Source: Pseudomonas leptonychotis (GTDB lineage: Bacteria > Pseudomonadota > Gammaproteobacteria > Pseudomonadales > Pseudomonadaceae). Taken from it: a stretch of DNA of 64,000 bases. The DNA lies in contig NZ_RFLV01000002.1 of the NCBI RefSeq assembly GCF_004920405.1, positions 62,001 through 126,000 of the forward strand, given 5' to 3'. Position 1 is the stretch's first letter. The number at the start of each line of letters is the position of its first letter. Under the pieces are notes generated by a model. It searched no databases, was not told where the DNA came from, and saw only the letters and a program-made list of their open reading frames with translations. This document shows, piece by piece, positions 47,478 to 57,276 of this stretch. The translations under genes were made by a program, and so were the position numbers.

Positions 47478-49055
47478 TTAGTTAGCGCTGTAGAGGGTCA
47501 GAGTCTGCCCTGGCTTGAGGGCTTTGCCGGCCCTCGGATTCCAGCTTTGCAGGTTTTTCATCGGGACCTTGAAACGCTTAGCAATCAGGTAAAGCGAATC
47601 ACCCTGGCGCACCTTGTAATAGGTTGCGCTCTGGCGCGACGAGTTGCCCTTACTGCCGCTCGCGCCACTGCTGGGGGTGCCCGCACGTAAGGTCAGTACC
47701 TGGCCGACTCGCAGGCTATTGCCTGACAGCTTGTTCCAGCGCTGTACATCCTTGACGGCGACTTTGTGGTTTCTGGCGATCTGCCAGAGGTTGTCGCCAT
47801 TTTTTACTCGGTAGGTGCGGCTTGGCTCGCTATGGGCAACCGTGCGTTGGAATACCGGTTCACGCTCAGGTATACCGGGTTGAGCGGGAATACTGAGCAT
47901 CTGGCCAATGCTCAGGTTGTTGCCGGAGAGCTTGTTGATGTCTTTCAGGGTGCTAACCGTCAGTTGGTGGCGATTAGCGATGCTGTGCAGGCTATCGCCT
48001 GAGCGCACGCGGTACTGCTGCCAGTCCACCCGCTCCTGAGGTTTCATCAAGGACAAGTTGGCGGTCAGCAATTCGGCCTTGTCAGTTGGGATCAACAGGT
48101 GTTGTGGGCCATCCAGGGTCACCCCTTTTTTGAACGCAGGGTTGAGCAGGTACAGCTCGTCCTCATCCAGGTCAGCCATAGCGGCGACGCGAGCCAAGTC
48201 CATGTGCTGTTTAAAAACAACTTTCTCGAAATACGGTTCATTGGCAATTGGATTGAGGCTGACGCCATAGGCTTGCGGTGTCATCACCACTTGCGACAAG
48301 GCCAGCAGCTTGGGTACGTAATTCTGAGTTTCGGTGGGCAGCGAGAGGTTCCAGTAGTCAGTCGGCAGACCGAGCTTCTGATTGCGTTCAATCGCGCGGC
48401 TGACTCGACCTTCGCCGGCGTTGTAAGCCGCCAACGCTAATAGCCAATCACCGTTGAACATTTCTTTGAGTCGCGTCAGGTAGCTGATGGCCGCATCGGT
48501 TGAGGCCATCACATCGCGCCGGCCGTCATACCAGTTGGTTTGGCGCAGGTTGAAGTTGCGCCCGGTCGACGGGATGAATTGCCACAGACCCACCGCGTTG
48601 GCGTGGGAATACGCCAGCGGGTTGTACGAGCTTTCGATCATCGGCAATAGGGCCAACTCCATCGGCATATTGCGCTGTTCCAAGCGCTCAACGATAAAGT
48701 GGATATAAGGGCTGCTGCGCTCGCCGGCTTTTTCAATAAACGATGGGTTGCTGACGAACCACAGTCGCTGCTGTTCGATACGCGGATTGAGGGTGATGGT
48801 GTCTTGTAACTGATAGCCGTTGCGCACCCGTTCCCAGATGTCTGTTGGTGCTTCGGGAGCCGGTACAACGCTGCTATCGAGCCATTCTGGCTCCTGTTCA
48901 AGACCGACCGCGCGGTCGGTGTCGCGACTCTTGTCGGCGCGGTGCTGATTGCCGGTCTGGCAGCCGGCGAGGGTTACGCACATGATCACCACAAGCGCCT
49001 GAGCGCTTCGTGTCAATGCCTTTAAATTCAAGGTCTTGCGTGGTGATAAAGGCAT
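47478..49055 (-). CDS. mltD: Membrane-bound lytic murein transglycosylase D
   Basis: 525 residues. Lipoprotein signal with lipobox LAGC (ALVVIMCVTLAGC). SLT domain about 110-240 with the catalytic Glu in LLPMIESSYNPLAYS and NAVGLWQFIPSTGRNF. Three C-terminal LysM repeats, about 341-383, 411-453 and 480-523 (each beginning YRVRSGDSL, YRVKNGDNL, YKVRQGDSL). E. coli MltD has two. Cleaves peptidoglycan with 1,6-anhydro product formation, outer-membrane anchored. Divergent promoter region unclear; 98 bp separate it from gloB, which is upstream on the same strand. Confidence 0.95.
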   Translation of the reverse strand: MPLSPRKTLNLKALTRSAQALVVIMCVTLAGCQTGNQHRADKSRDTDRAVGLEQEPEWLDSSVVPAPEAPTDIWERVRNGYQLQDTITLNPRIEQQRLWFVSNPSFIEKAGERSSPYIHFIVERLEQRNMPMELALLPMIESSYNPLAYSHANAVGLWQFIPSTGRNFNLRQTNWYDGRRDVMASTDAAISYLTRLKEMFNGDWLLALAAYNAGEGRVSRAIERNQKLGLPTDYWNLSLPTETQNYVPKLLALSQVVMTPQAYGVSLNPIANEPYFEKVVFKQHMDLARVAAMADLDEDELYLLNPAFKKGVTLDGPQHLLIPTDKAELLTANLSLMKPQERVDWQQYRVRSGDSLHSIANRHQLTVSTLKDINKLSGNNLSIGQMLSIPAQPGIPEREPVFQRTVAHSEPSRTYRVKNGDNLWQIARNHKVAVKDVQRWNKLSGNSLRVGQVLTLRAGTPSSGASGSKGNSSRQSATYYKVRQGDSLYLIAKRFKVPMKNLQSWNPRAGKALKPGQTLTLYSAN

Positions 49056-49153
49056 TGGCGGCGATGTACTTCCCGGCGAAAAGGTCGGGCGATTCTAGGA
49101 ATCAGTATGCCTTTGGTCAAGTTTTAACCAGTCTTTTGTGCGGTTGTCGAGAT

Positions 49154-49927
49154 TCAGAAGGTGTCTTTCCAGGCGCGCAATGCCGCAAATATTTCAACAT
49201 CCGAGCGCTCTTTAGCCCCATCGCGCGCGGCGATTGTGGCGCTGACTGTGGCCTGTGCACTGCGTAAAAAGGGATTGGTGGCACGCTCCACTTTTATGTT
49301 GGACGGCAAGCTGATTCGTCCAGCCTCACGCCATTGACGTACTTCCTCCAAGCGTTGGGCCACGTTGGTATTGTGTGGCTCAACGGCTGCGGCAAAACGC
49401 AGATTGCTCAGGGTGTATTCATGGGTGCAGTACACCTCGGTTTGCTCAGGCAGTGCGGCCAGCCGGCTAAGCGAGGTATGCATCTGCGCGGGTGTACCTT
49501 CGAACAGACGACCGCAGCCACCGGCGAACAGCGTGTCGCCACAAAATAACCAGTGTTGCTCGCCCTGGTGGTAGGCGATATGCCCCAGGGTATGGCCGGG
49601 CACTTCAAAAACTTGAAAACTGTGGCCGAGCACTGTGACGTGATCGCCTTCGCTGAGCGCCAAGTCACGCCCTGGGATTTTCTCGTTGGCCGGGCCGATG
49701 ACGCGTGCGCCGCTGGCTGCTTTCAGCTGTTCGATACCGCCGACATGGTCGAAATGGTGGTGGGTCACCAAAATGTCGCTCAGCTGCCAACCCGGGTGGG
49801 CCGCCAGCCAAGCCTCGACCGGCGCCGCATCGCCAGGGTCAACCACCGCGCAGCGACGTTGCGTTGGGTCTTGTAGCAACCATATGTAGTTGTCAGAGAA
49901 GGCAGGCAGTGCGTCGATTTTTATCAT
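49154..49927 (-). CDS. gloB: Hydroxyacylglutathione hydrolase (glyoxalase II)
   Basis: 257 residues from ATG 49927 ([16 protein letters not shown]); an in-frame ATG 15 codons upstream is not family-like. Metallo-beta-lactamase fold with the two-metal motif [10 protein letters not shown], plus [29 protein letters not shown] and [14 protein letters not shown]. Hydrolyses S-lactoylglutathione in methylglyoxal detoxification. Ribosome site weak. Divergent from the methyltransferase gene. Confidence 0.95.
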   Translation of the reverse strand: MIKIDALPAFSDNYIWLLQDPTQRRCAVVDPGDAAPVEAWLAAHPGWQLSDILVTHHHFDHVGGIEQLKAASGARVIGPANEKIPGRDLALSEGDHVTVLGHSFQVFEVPGHTLGHIAYHQGEQHWLFCGDTLFAGGCGRLFEGTPAQMHTSLSRLAALPEQTEVYCTHEYTLSNLRFAAAVEPHNTNVAQRLEEVRQWREAGRISLPSNIKVERATNPFLRSAQATVSATIAARDGAKERSDVEIFAALRAWKDTF

Positions 49928-50102
49928 GAGCGGGTCGCTAAGCAGGGCACAAAGGTGCATCTTAGGTGGCAATGGCGGTGCTGGCTACGCAGCACGATCG
50001 GCTGTGCGTCGGCCCTGCTGAGTCGTGCATGACTCTAGCTCGCGAGAGCGTGGGTAGGTTCTAGCCCCAGCTCGGTCGTGAATATTACGGGAGTAGCCTT
50101 TT

Positions 50103-50864
50103 ATGTCCGATCCCCCTTTTGCCCTCGCTGACAGTGAATGGCTCGAGCTTCTTAGCGAGGCGCGCAGCTGGCTGAGTGGCCCGCTCGGGCAGTTACTGCT
50201 GGAGCAGGAGCGGCAGATGCTTGAAGAAGAGCTGACGCGTTTTTTCGGTGGCTATCTGGTGCATTACGGGCCCGCCGCTGAAGCCCCGCCGGATGCTCAG
50301 CAAATTCAACGCTGCGTGCGCCTGGGGCCGCCATTCAAGGGCGTGGAAATTGTCTGTGAGGAACAATCCTGGCCATTGACCGAGCATGCCGCTGATGTGG
50401 TGGTCTTACAGCATGGGTTGGATTTCAGCTTGTCACCCCATGGTTTGCTGCGTGAAGCCGCGCGCAGTGTGCGGCCCGGCGGTCATTTGCTGATTGTGGG
50501 TATCAACCCGATGAGCAGTTGGGGCGTGCGCCATTTATTTACCCGCGATGCGTTGCGTCAGGCACGCTGCATCGCGCCGAGTCGGGTGAGCGACTGGTTG
50601 CACCTACTGGGTTTCGCGCTGGAGAAACGCCGCTTCGGGTGCTATCGTCCGCCGCTTTCTTCGCCGGCCTGGCAGGCACGATTGGCCTCGCTTGAGCGCT
50701 TAGGTGCTGCCTGGCAGTTGCCGGGGGGCGGTGTTTACGTGCTGGTGGCACGCAAACTGGTGGTCGGCCTGCGCCCGCTGCGCCAGCCCAATCGTCAATC
50801 AGTTGGCAAGTTGCTGCCAATGCCCGTAGCTAAAGTCAGTCGCCGTGAAACACCGCAGAAGTAA
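50103..50864 (+). CDS. SAM-dependent methyltransferase-like protein
   Basis: 253 residues. The C-terminal half of a class I methyltransferase is clear: DVVVLQHGLDF (motif II), LLREAARSVRPGGHLLIVGINP (motif III) and FTRDALRQA. I see no glycine-rich motif I (E-x-G-x-G) where it should precede QIQRCVRLGPPFKGVEIVCEE. So SAM binding may be altered or lost. Conserved next to rnhA and gloB in pseudomonads. Substrate unknown. Start ATG 50103 has GGGAG 11 bases upstream. Confidence 0.8.
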   Translation: MSDPPFALADSEWLELLSEARSWLSGPLGQLLLEQERQMLEEELTRFFGGYLVHYGPAAEAPPDAQQIQRCVRLGPPFKGVEIVCEEQSWPLTEHAADVVVLQHGLDFSLSPHGLLREAARSVRPGGHLLIVGINPMSSWGVRHLFTRDALRQARCIAPSRVSDWLHLLGFALEKRRFGCYRPPLSSPAWQARLASLERLGAAWQLPGGGVYVLVARKLVVGLRPLRQPNRQSVGKLLPMPVAKVSRRETPQK

Positions 50865-50913
50865 ATGGCATAAATAGAACTGACCGATCAATTGAGTGAG
50901 AGATTGCAGATAC

Positions 50914-51366
50914 ATGAGTGAACAGGTCGAGATCTACACCGACGGCGCCTGCAAGGGTAATCCTGGCGTGGGTGGATGGGGCGCGTTGATGATTTTCCAA
51001 GGCGTGGAAAAAGAATTGTGGGGTGGCGAAGCCGATACCACTAACAATCGCATGGAAATGACTGCAGCTATCCGCGCTCTGGCCGAGTTGAAGCGTTCCT
51101 GCGAGGTACGCTTGGTGACCGACTCACAGTATGTAATGCAGGGCATTCAGGATTGGATGCCTAACTGGAAGAAGCGTGGCTGGAAAACTGCCGCCAAGCA
51201 GCCGGTGAAAAATGCCGACCTCTGGCAGCAGCTGGATGAGCAGGTCAACCGGCATACCGTTACCTGGCAGTGGGTGCGTGGCCATACCGGCCATCCGGGC
51301 AATGAACGCGCAGACCAATTGGCCAATCGCGGCGTTGATGAGGTAAGAGGGTTGAAGCATGCGTAG
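50914..51366 (+). CDS. rnhA: Ribonuclease HI
   Basis: 150 residues from ATG 50914 (GAGAGA upstream). Degrades RNA of RNA-DNA hybrids. Catalytic Asp10, Glu48 and Asp70 are visible ([30 protein letters not shown]), with His/Asp of the last motif in [17 protein letters not shown]. Ends inside the dnaQ start region: 8-base overlap, so coupled translation. Confidence 0.97.
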   Translation: MSEQVEIYTDGACKGNPGVGGWGALMIFQGVEKELWGGEADTTNNRMEMTAAIRALAELKRSCEVRLVTDSQYVMQGIQDWMPNWKKRGWKTAAKQPVKNADLWQQLDEQVNRHTVTWQWVRGHTGHPGNERADQLANRGVDEVRGLKHA

Positions 51367-52102
51367 TGTGGTGCTGGATACTGAAACCACCGGTATGCCG
51401 GTGGCTGACGGTCACCGAATTATCGAAATCGGTTGTGTTGAGCTGATCGGTCGTCGCCTGACGGGCCGGCACTTTCATGTGTACCTGCAGCCGGATCGTG
51501 AAAGCGACGAGGGTGCGATTGCGGTTCACGGTATTACCGATGAATTCCTCAAAGATAAGCCGCGCTTTAAAGAAGTCGCCGATGAATTCTTCGAGTTCAT
51601 CAAGGGCGCGCAGCTGATCATCCATAACGCGGCGTTCGATATCGGCTTTATTGCCAACGAATTTAATTTGCTGGGGCAGGGTGATCGTGCCGAGGTCAGC
51701 GATTATTGCTCGATCCTCGATACGCTGATGATGGCCCGCGAACGCCATCCGGGGCAGCGCAACAACCTCGATGCCCTGTGCAAACGCTATGGTGTCGACA
51801 ACTCCGGCCGTGACCTGCACGGCGCTTTGCTCGATGCCGAGATTCTGGCTGACGTTTACCTAACCATGACCGGTGGGCAGACTAATCTGTCCCTGGCCGG
51901 TGACGGTTCCGAAGGCGACAGCAATGGTCGCCAGCAGCCCAGTGCGATTCGTCGTTTGCCTGCCGAGCGTGCGCGTACGCGGGTGATTCAGGCCACTGAT
52001 GCCGAGCTGGCCGAGCATGCGGCGCGCCTGGCAATTATCGAGAAATCTGCCGGGGCTTTGCCGCTTTGGTTGCAGATGGAACAGCCCAAAATCGAAGCCT
52101 GA
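51359..52102 (+). CDS. dnaQ: DNA polymerase III epsilon subunit
   Basis: 247 residues, 3'-5' proofreading exonuclease. Exo[10 protein letters not shown], Exo[11 protein letters not shown], Exo[18 protein letters not shown] (DEDDh family). The C-terminal tail binding the alpha subunit is present ([24 protein letters not shown]). Overlaps rnhA by 8 bases; terminator at 52107. Confidence 0.96.
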   Translation: MRSVVLDTETTGMPVADGHRIIEIGCVELIGRRLTGRHFHVYLQPDRESDEGAIAVHGITDEFLKDKPRFKEVADEFFEFIKGAQLIIHNAAFDIGFIANEFNLLGQGDRAEVSDYCSILDTLMMARERHPGQRNNLDALCKRYGVDNSGRDLHGALLDAEILADVYLTMTGGQTNLSLAGDGSEGDSNGRQQPSAIRRLPAERARTRVIQATDAELAEHAARLAIIEKSAGALPLWLQMEQPKIEA

Positions 52103-52106
52103 TGGT

Positions 52107-52134
52107 GTCGTGAGTTATTCACTCGCGACCTTTT
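52107..52134 (+). terminator. rnhA-dnaQ terminator
   Basis: 9-bp arms 52107-52115 and 52121-52129 (one G-U pair), then CTTTT, 5 bases after the dnaQ stop. Confidence 0.78.
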
Positions 52135-52231
52135 CGTACAGCGTCACGTAGAGGGGTTACGCCAGTCCGTGCGAGCCTCTAATCTGAAGTGATAGGCAGG
52201 CCTGCACCTGCCGCTCTTCAGGGACGCCACA

Positions 52232-54490
52232 ATGTATAAAGACCTCAAGTTCCCCGTCCTGATTGTGCACCGTGACATCAAGGCCGATACCGTGGCCGGT
52301 GACCGGGTGCGCGCCATCGCTCAAGAACTGGAGCAGGACGGCTTCAGTATTCTGTCCACCGCCAGCTCCGCTGAAGGGCGCATTGTTGCTTCGACGCACC
52401 ACGGTTTGGCCTGCATTCTGGTGGCTGCCGAAGGCGCGGGGGAAAACAAGAACCTGCTGCAGGACATGGTCGAGCTGATTCGCATTGCCCGGCGCCGTGC
52501 GCCGCAACTGCCGATCTTTGCCCTTGGCGAGCAGGTGACCATCGAGAACGCGCCTGCCGAGGCCATGGTTGATCTCAATCAGTTGCGCGGCATTCTTTAT
52601 TTGTTTGAAGACACGGTGCCGTTTCTCGCGCGGCAGGTAGCCCGCGCAGCCCATAATTATCTGGATTGCCTGTTGCCGCCGTTCTTTAAAGCGCTGGTGC
52701 AGCACACTGCACAGTCCAACTATTCTTGGCACACGCCCGGCCATGGCGGCGGCGTGGCCTATCGCAAGAGCCCGGTGGGGCAGGCGTTTCACCAGTTCTT
52801 TGGCGAGAACACTTTGCGTTCTGACCTCTCGGTGTCGGTGCCGGAGCTGGGCTCGTTGCTTGATCACACCGGCCCGTTGGCCGAAGCCGAGGCCCGTGCG
52901 GCGCGCAACTTCGGTGCGGACCACACCTATTTCGTGATCAATGGCACCTCAACCGCCAACAAGATCGTCTGGCACAGCATGGTCGGGCGCGATGACCTGG
53001 TCTTGGTTGATCGCAACTGCCATAAGTCGATTCTGCATTCGATCATCATGACCGGCGCGATTCCGCTGTACCTGTGCCCCGAGCGCAATGAGCTGGGCAT
53101 CATCGGGCCTATTCCGCTGAGTGAATTCAGCCGCGAATCGATTCAGGCGAAAATCGATGCCAGCCCACTGGCGCGCGGTCGTGTGCCAAGCAGCAGCGGG
53201 GCGATGGTCAAGCTGGTGGTGGTGACCAACTCGACCTACGACGGCCTCTGCTACAACGCCGAGCTGATCAAGCAGAGCCTGGGTAACAGTGTCGAGGTGC
53301 TGCATTTCGACGAGGCCTGGTACGCCTACGCAGCGTTTCACGAGTTCTACGCCGGCCGTTACGGCATGGGCACGCTGAGAGCCGAGGATACGCCGCTGGT
53401 GTTTACCACTCACTCGACGCACAAGCTGTTGGCGGCGTTCAGCCAGGCGTCGATGATCCACGTGCAGGATGGCGGTGCGCGCCAACTGGATCGGGATCGC
53501 TTCAACGAAGCCTTTATGATGCACATCTCCACCTCGCCGCAGTACGGCATCATCGCCTCGCTGGATGTCGCCTCAGCCATGATGGAAGGTCCGGCGGGCC
53601 GCTCACTGATTCAGGAAACCTTCGACGAGGCCCTGAGCTTTCGTCGAGCCCTAGCCAATCTGCGCCAGAGCCTCAGTGTTGATGACTGGTGGTTCAGCAT
53701 CTGGCAACCGCCACAGGTAGAGGGCTCTGATGATGTCGTGACCCAGGACTGGCTGTTGCAGCCGCAAGCCGATTGGCACGGTTTTGGCGATGTCGCTGAA
53801 GATTATGTGCTGCTTGATCCGATCAAGGTGACCTTGGTGACGCCAGGCCTGACGGCCGATGGCAAGCTGGCCGAACGTGGCATTCCAGCGGCGGTGGTCA
53901 GTAAGTTTCTCTGGGAGCGTGGTTTGGTGGTAGAGAAAACCGGTCTGTATTCCTTCCTGGTGCTGTTCTCCATGGGGATTACCAAAGGTAAATGGAGCAC
54001 GCTGTTGACCGAGCTGCTGGAGTTCAAACGCAGCTATGACGCCAACCTGGCGTTGAGTGATGTGCTGCCTTCAATCGCCCAGGCCGGCAAGGTGTTCTAT
54101 CAGGGTATGGGCTTGCGTGATTTGTGCGATGCCTTGCACGCCTGTTACCGCGAAAACGCCACTGCCAAGGCACTTAAGCGCATGTATACGGTGCTGCCCG
54201 AGGTGTCGATCAAGCCTGCTGATGCCTATAACCAACTGGTGCGTGGCGAGGTTGAGGCTGTGCCGATCGAGCAGTTGGAAGGTCGAGTTGCAGCGGTCAT
54301 GCTGGTGCCGTACCCGCCAGGTATCCCGTTGATCATGCCGGGTGAGCGTTTTACCGATCAGACCCGCTCGATCATCGATTACCTGGTCTTCGCTCGCGCC
54401 TTCGATCGCAGTTTCCCTGGTTTTGACGCTGATGTGCACGGCTTACAGCGTGAGGAGGGGGTTTACACCGTCGACTGTATCAAGGGCTGA
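52232..54490 (+). CDS. ldcA: Lysine decarboxylase LdcA (Orn/Lys/Arg decarboxylase family)
   Basis: 752 residues, fold-type I PLP decarboxylase with N-terminal flavodoxin-like wing domain (1-130). PLP lysine is in FTTHSTHKLLAAFSQ. Other motifs: YSWHTPGHGGGVAY, LRSDLSVSVPELGSLLDHTG, VINGTSTANKIV and FDEAWYAYAAFHEFY. Very close in sequence and position to the LdcA of P. aeruginosa, which makes cadaverine from lysine, so lysine is preferred over arginine or ornithine. RBS AGGGA lies 9 bases before ATG; a 6-bp hairpin (52195-52212) sits just 5' of it. Confidence 0.92.
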   Translation: MYKDLKFPVLIVHRDIKADTVAGDRVRAIAQELEQDGFSILSTASSAEGRIVASTHHGLACILVAAEGAGENKNLLQDMVELIRIARRRAPQLPIFALGEQVTIENAPAEAMVDLNQLRGILYLFEDTVPFLARQVARAAHNYLDCLLPPFFKALVQHTAQSNYSWHTPGHGGGVAYRKSPVGQAFHQFFGENTLRSDLSVSVPELGSLLDHTGPLAEAEARAARNFGADHTYFVINGTSTANKIVWHSMVGRDDLVLVDRNCHKSILHSIIMTGAIPLYLCPERNELGIIGPIPLSEFSRESIQAKIDASPLARGRVPSSSGAMVKLVVVTNSTYDGLCYNAELIKQSLGNSVEVLHFDEAWYAYAAFHEFYAGRYGMGTLRAEDTPLVFTTHSTHKLLAAFSQASMIHVQDGGARQLDRDRFNEAFMMHISTSPQYGIIASLDVASAMMEGPAGRSLIQETFDEALSFRRALANLRQSLSVDDWWFSIWQPPQVEGSDDVVTQDWLLQPQADWHGFGDVAEDYVLLDPIKVTLVTPGLTADGKLAERGIPAAVVSKFLWERGLVVEKTGLYSFLVLFSMGITKGKWSTLLTELLEFKRSYDANLALSDVLPSIAQAGKVFYQGMGLRDLCDALHACYRENATAKALKRMYTVLPEVSIKPADAYNQLVRGEVEAVPIEQLEGRVAAVMLVPYPPGIPLIMPGERFTDQTRSIIDYLVFARAFDRSFPGFDADVHGLQREEGVYTVDCIKG

Positions 54491-54639
54491 TGCGGGCTTG
54501 GCTTGACTGCTCTAGCGGGCGGTTCTGATCTTGCCCACCGGTCCGCAGTCAGTCTTTCTCTGTAGATCAAGCGCTTATCGCCGATAGGTAAAAATTGAGC
54601 TTAACTTTAATGGCGTGTTCTGCGTCACAGTGGTCAGCA

Positions 54640-54667
54640 TCGACATTTGTCGGTTGGTTGTTATAGT
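54640..54667 (+). promoter_or_regulatory. Candidate sigma-70 promoter of the isomerase gene
   Basis: TCGACA, 16 bases, TATAGT (5/6 and 5/6 to consensus), about 55 bp before the predicted start. Could also serve fimL and nudC downstream. Confidence 0.5.
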
Positions 54668-54731
54668 TGCTCGATTTTTATCATAAGAACATTTCCATTG
54701 CGCGCTTGCGCCACAGCTGAGGATGACTGCC

Positions 54732-55544
54732 GTGTCCGACTACAAAGCCTTTAATGTCGTGTTGGCAGATAAGGTCGCCCATGTGGTGATCAACCGCCCG
54801 GAAAAGGTCAATGCGATGAACGCGGACTTCTGGCGCGAAATCATCGAAATATTCCGCTGGGTCGACGACACCGATGAAGTGCGCGCTGTGGTGATTTCCG
54901 GCGCCGGTAAACATTTCTCTTCAGGCATTGACCTGATGATGTTGGCCTCGTTGGGCAGCCAGATGGGTCCGGACGTCGGTCGCAATGCCGAAAAGCTGCG
55001 GCGCAAAATCCTCGAATTACAAGCTTCGTTCAATGCCGTAGACAACTGCCGTAAGCCTGTTTTGGCTGCTATTCAGGGTTATTGCCTGGGTGGTGCGATT
55101 GACTTGGTCTCGGCGTGTGACATGCGTTACGCGACCGATGATGCACAGTTCTCCATCAAGGAAATCGACATTGGCATGGCCGCCGACGTCGGTACCTTGC
55201 AGCGTCTGCCGCGTATTATTGGCGATGGCATGATGCGCGAACTGGCATTTACCGGGCGCACCATTAATGGTGAGGAAGCCCGCAGCATTGGCTTGGTCAA
55301 TCGCACTTATGCCGATGCCGATGCCTTGCTTGATGGTGTGATGGGGATTGCCCGCGAAATCGCCAGCAAGTCGCCGGTGGCTATCCGTGGCACCAAAGAG
55401 ATGATTCGCTACATGCGCGATCACCGTGTTGATGATGGCCTGGAATATATCGCCACCTGGAACGCTGCCATGCTGCAGTCGGCGGATTTGCGCGTGGCCA
55501 TGACGGCTCATATGAGCAAGCAGAAGCCGGAGTTCGCTGACTGA
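54732..55544 (+). CDS. Crotonase-family protein, probable delta3,5-delta2,4-dienoyl-CoA isomerase
   Basis: 270 residues from the GTG at 54732 (GAGG 9 bases upstream); the ATG at 54723 is only 0-1 bases from that site. Crotonase fold: oxyanion-hole segments GAGKHFSSGIDL and GYCLGGAIDLVSACD. Asp124, Glu144 and Asp152 have the same spacing (20 and 28) as the Asp176/Glu196/Asp204 triad of mammalian ECH1, inside KEIDIGMAADVGTLQRLP. So isomerisation of 3,5-dienoyl-CoA in unsaturated fatty-acid degradation is more likely than simple hydration. 50 bases before fimL. Confidence 0.88.
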   Translation: MSDYKAFNVVLADKVAHVVINRPEKVNAMNADFWREIIEIFRWVDDTDEVRAVVISGAGKHFSSGIDLMMLASLGSQMGPDVGRNAEKLRRKILELQASFNAVDNCRKPVLAAIQGYCLGGAIDLVSACDMRYATDDAQFSIKEIDIGMAADVGTLQRLPRIIGDGMMRELAFTGRTINGEEARSIGLVNRTYADADALLDGVMGIAREIASKSPVAIRGTKEMIRYMRDHRVDDGLEYIATWNAAMLQSADLRVAMTAHMSKQKPEFAD

Positions 55545-55594
55545 TGCTGTCCTTCCACTTTTATTTATCACCCACGCGGGAGGCGCAATAGCTC

Positions 55595-57274
55595 ATGGTT
55601 TCTGGAGCCACGTCGCTTAATTTAGTGCGCGCTGAACTGTTCACCACGATGGAAGAGGCCGAGTCGAGCCTTGAACAGTTCATCGCCGACCGCCATAACG
55701 GCAGCCTGCTGCAGCAAGCGGTGGAGAATTTGCATCAGGTTCGCGGCACGCTGAATCTGATCGAGCTGACCGGTGCGGAACTGCTGGCGCAGGAAGTGCT
55801 GGATCAGGCCACCGACATCCCAGCAGGGGCCGGCGAAGAGCGTGACGTGCAGCTTTCCGCCCTGAGTAATGCATTGCATGTGCTACGCCGCTACCTGGAG
55901 AGCGTTGACGCGCATCGTCAGGAAATGCCCGAGCTGTTGCTGCCGGCGATCAATGACCTGCGTCAAGCAGGTGGTCAGCCAGGCTTGCCGGAAAGTTTCT
56001 TTTTCAGCGTGCGCCTTGATCATGCCCGTCCACGAACCTCGCCGCCGTCGGTTGATGGTGCGGCGCGTGAAAGTGAAGGTCGCCGTTTGCGGCATATGTA
56101 TCAGGTGGGGCTGCTAGGTTTTATTCGTGAGCAAAATCCGCAGGCCAGTCTCAAGTTAATGGGACGCGCGCTGACCCGTCTAGATAACTTGTTTGCCAAC
56201 GAGCCGCGTGGTCGAGTGTGCTGGGTCGGTGCTGCTGCCGTTGAGGCGCAGGTTGACGGCCAATTGCTGGCACGCAAGTCGCGTAAACAATTGTTTTCGC
56301 GCATTGATCGCGAACTCAAGCAGATGCTCGTTAACAGTCAGTACGAAGCGCCACGCAGCCTACTCAAAGAACTGCTGTATCTCGTGGCCCTGGCGGGCAC
56401 CCAGGGGCCGCAAGCAACAGTCCTGAATCAGATTTTTGGCCTGACACCGCTACCGTTCACGGACCATCTGCTGGAGGAGGAATACCAGCGTTTGGCAGGC
56501 CCTGGGCAAGCGGTCATGCGCTCGCTGAGTTCGGCAATTCGTGAAGAGCTCAATAGCGTCAAAGACATGCTCGATTTGATCGAGCGTGGCACCTTGCAAA
56601 GCGAGAGCCTCAATAGCCTGCATGCCTTGCTCGGCAAACTCAGCAAAACCCTGGGTATGGTCGGTCTCAGCTCGGCCGGCAATTCCCTGAGTGCTCAGCT
56701 ACAGATCGTTGCCAGCTGGACGGAGGCGAGCGCGCCGCAACCGCAGGAGCTGCATAAGCTGGCGGACACGGTGTTGTACGTCGAAGGCATGGTAGCCAGC
56801 CTAGAGAGTGGCGAGCGCCGTGAAGCACGGCCTCCCCAGGCGCAGCCGGGTAATGAGGCTGACTCGTTTGCCCAGCATCAGCTTAACGAAGCACGCATTG
56901 TTGTGGTCGATGAGGCGCAGGCCGGTTTGGCTTTGGCCAAACGGGCAATTACCGCGTACCTCGAATCAAGCGGTGAGCGTATGCACTTGTCCAACGTACC
57001 GTTCAGCTTGCAGGCGGTTCGTGGCGGGTTGTGGTTCCTCGATCAAGAGCGTGCGGCGATGTTAGTGGGCGCTTGTGCGGACTACATCCAACAGCAGATG
57101 TTCGATGCGCCGCAGATGCCGTCCGAACAGATGCTGGAAACGCTCGCTGATGCGCTGAGCAGCCTCGAGTATTACCTTGAGGCCGGTGCGGTGATGCGTC
57201 CGGAAACCCAACCCAGTGTGCTCGATCTCGCCGCTGAAAGCGTGCGGGCATTGGGTATGCCGCTGGGGGCTTGA
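55595..57274 (+). CDS. fimL: Type IV pilus/twitching regulator FimL
   Basis: 559 residues, cytoplasmic, almost entirely helical. N-terminal Hpt-like bundle with [13 protein letters not shown] (His47 where phosphotransfer domains have theirs, but RGT instead of KGS), second helical bundle around [15 protein letters not shown] and later a third. Resembles the N-terminal region of the chemosensory kinase ChpA. Known for the family: FimL promotes twitching and cAMP signalling through the Pil-Chp/CyaB pathway, without kinase or receiver domains. Position between the isomerase and nudC matches PA1822. GGAGG lies 9 bases upstream. Confidence 0.88.
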   Translation: MVSGATSLNLVRAELFTTMEEAESSLEQFIADRHNGSLLQQAVENLHQVRGTLNLIELTGAELLAQEVLDQATDIPAGAGEERDVQLSALSNALHVLRRYLESVDAHRQEMPELLLPAINDLRQAGGQPGLPESFFFSVRLDHARPRTSPPSVDGAARESEGRRLRHMYQVGLLGFIREQNPQASLKLMGRALTRLDNLFANEPRGRVCWVGAAAVEAQVDGQLLARKSRKQLFSRIDRELKQMLVNSQYEAPRSLLKELLYLVALAGTQGPQATVLNQIFGLTPLPFTDHLLEEEYQRLAGPGQAVMRSLSSAIREELNSVKDMLDLIERGTLQSESLNSLHALLGKLSKTLGMVGLSSAGNSLSAQLQIVASWTEASAPQPQELHKLADTVLYVEGMVASLESGERREARPPQAQPGNEADSFAQHQLNEARIVVVDEAQAGLALAKRAITAYLESSGERMHLSNVPFSLQAVRGGLWFLDQERAAMLVGACADYIQQQMFDAPQMPSEQMLETLADALSSLEYYLEAGAVMRPETQPSVLDLAAESVRALGMPLGA

Positions 57275-57276
57275 AT

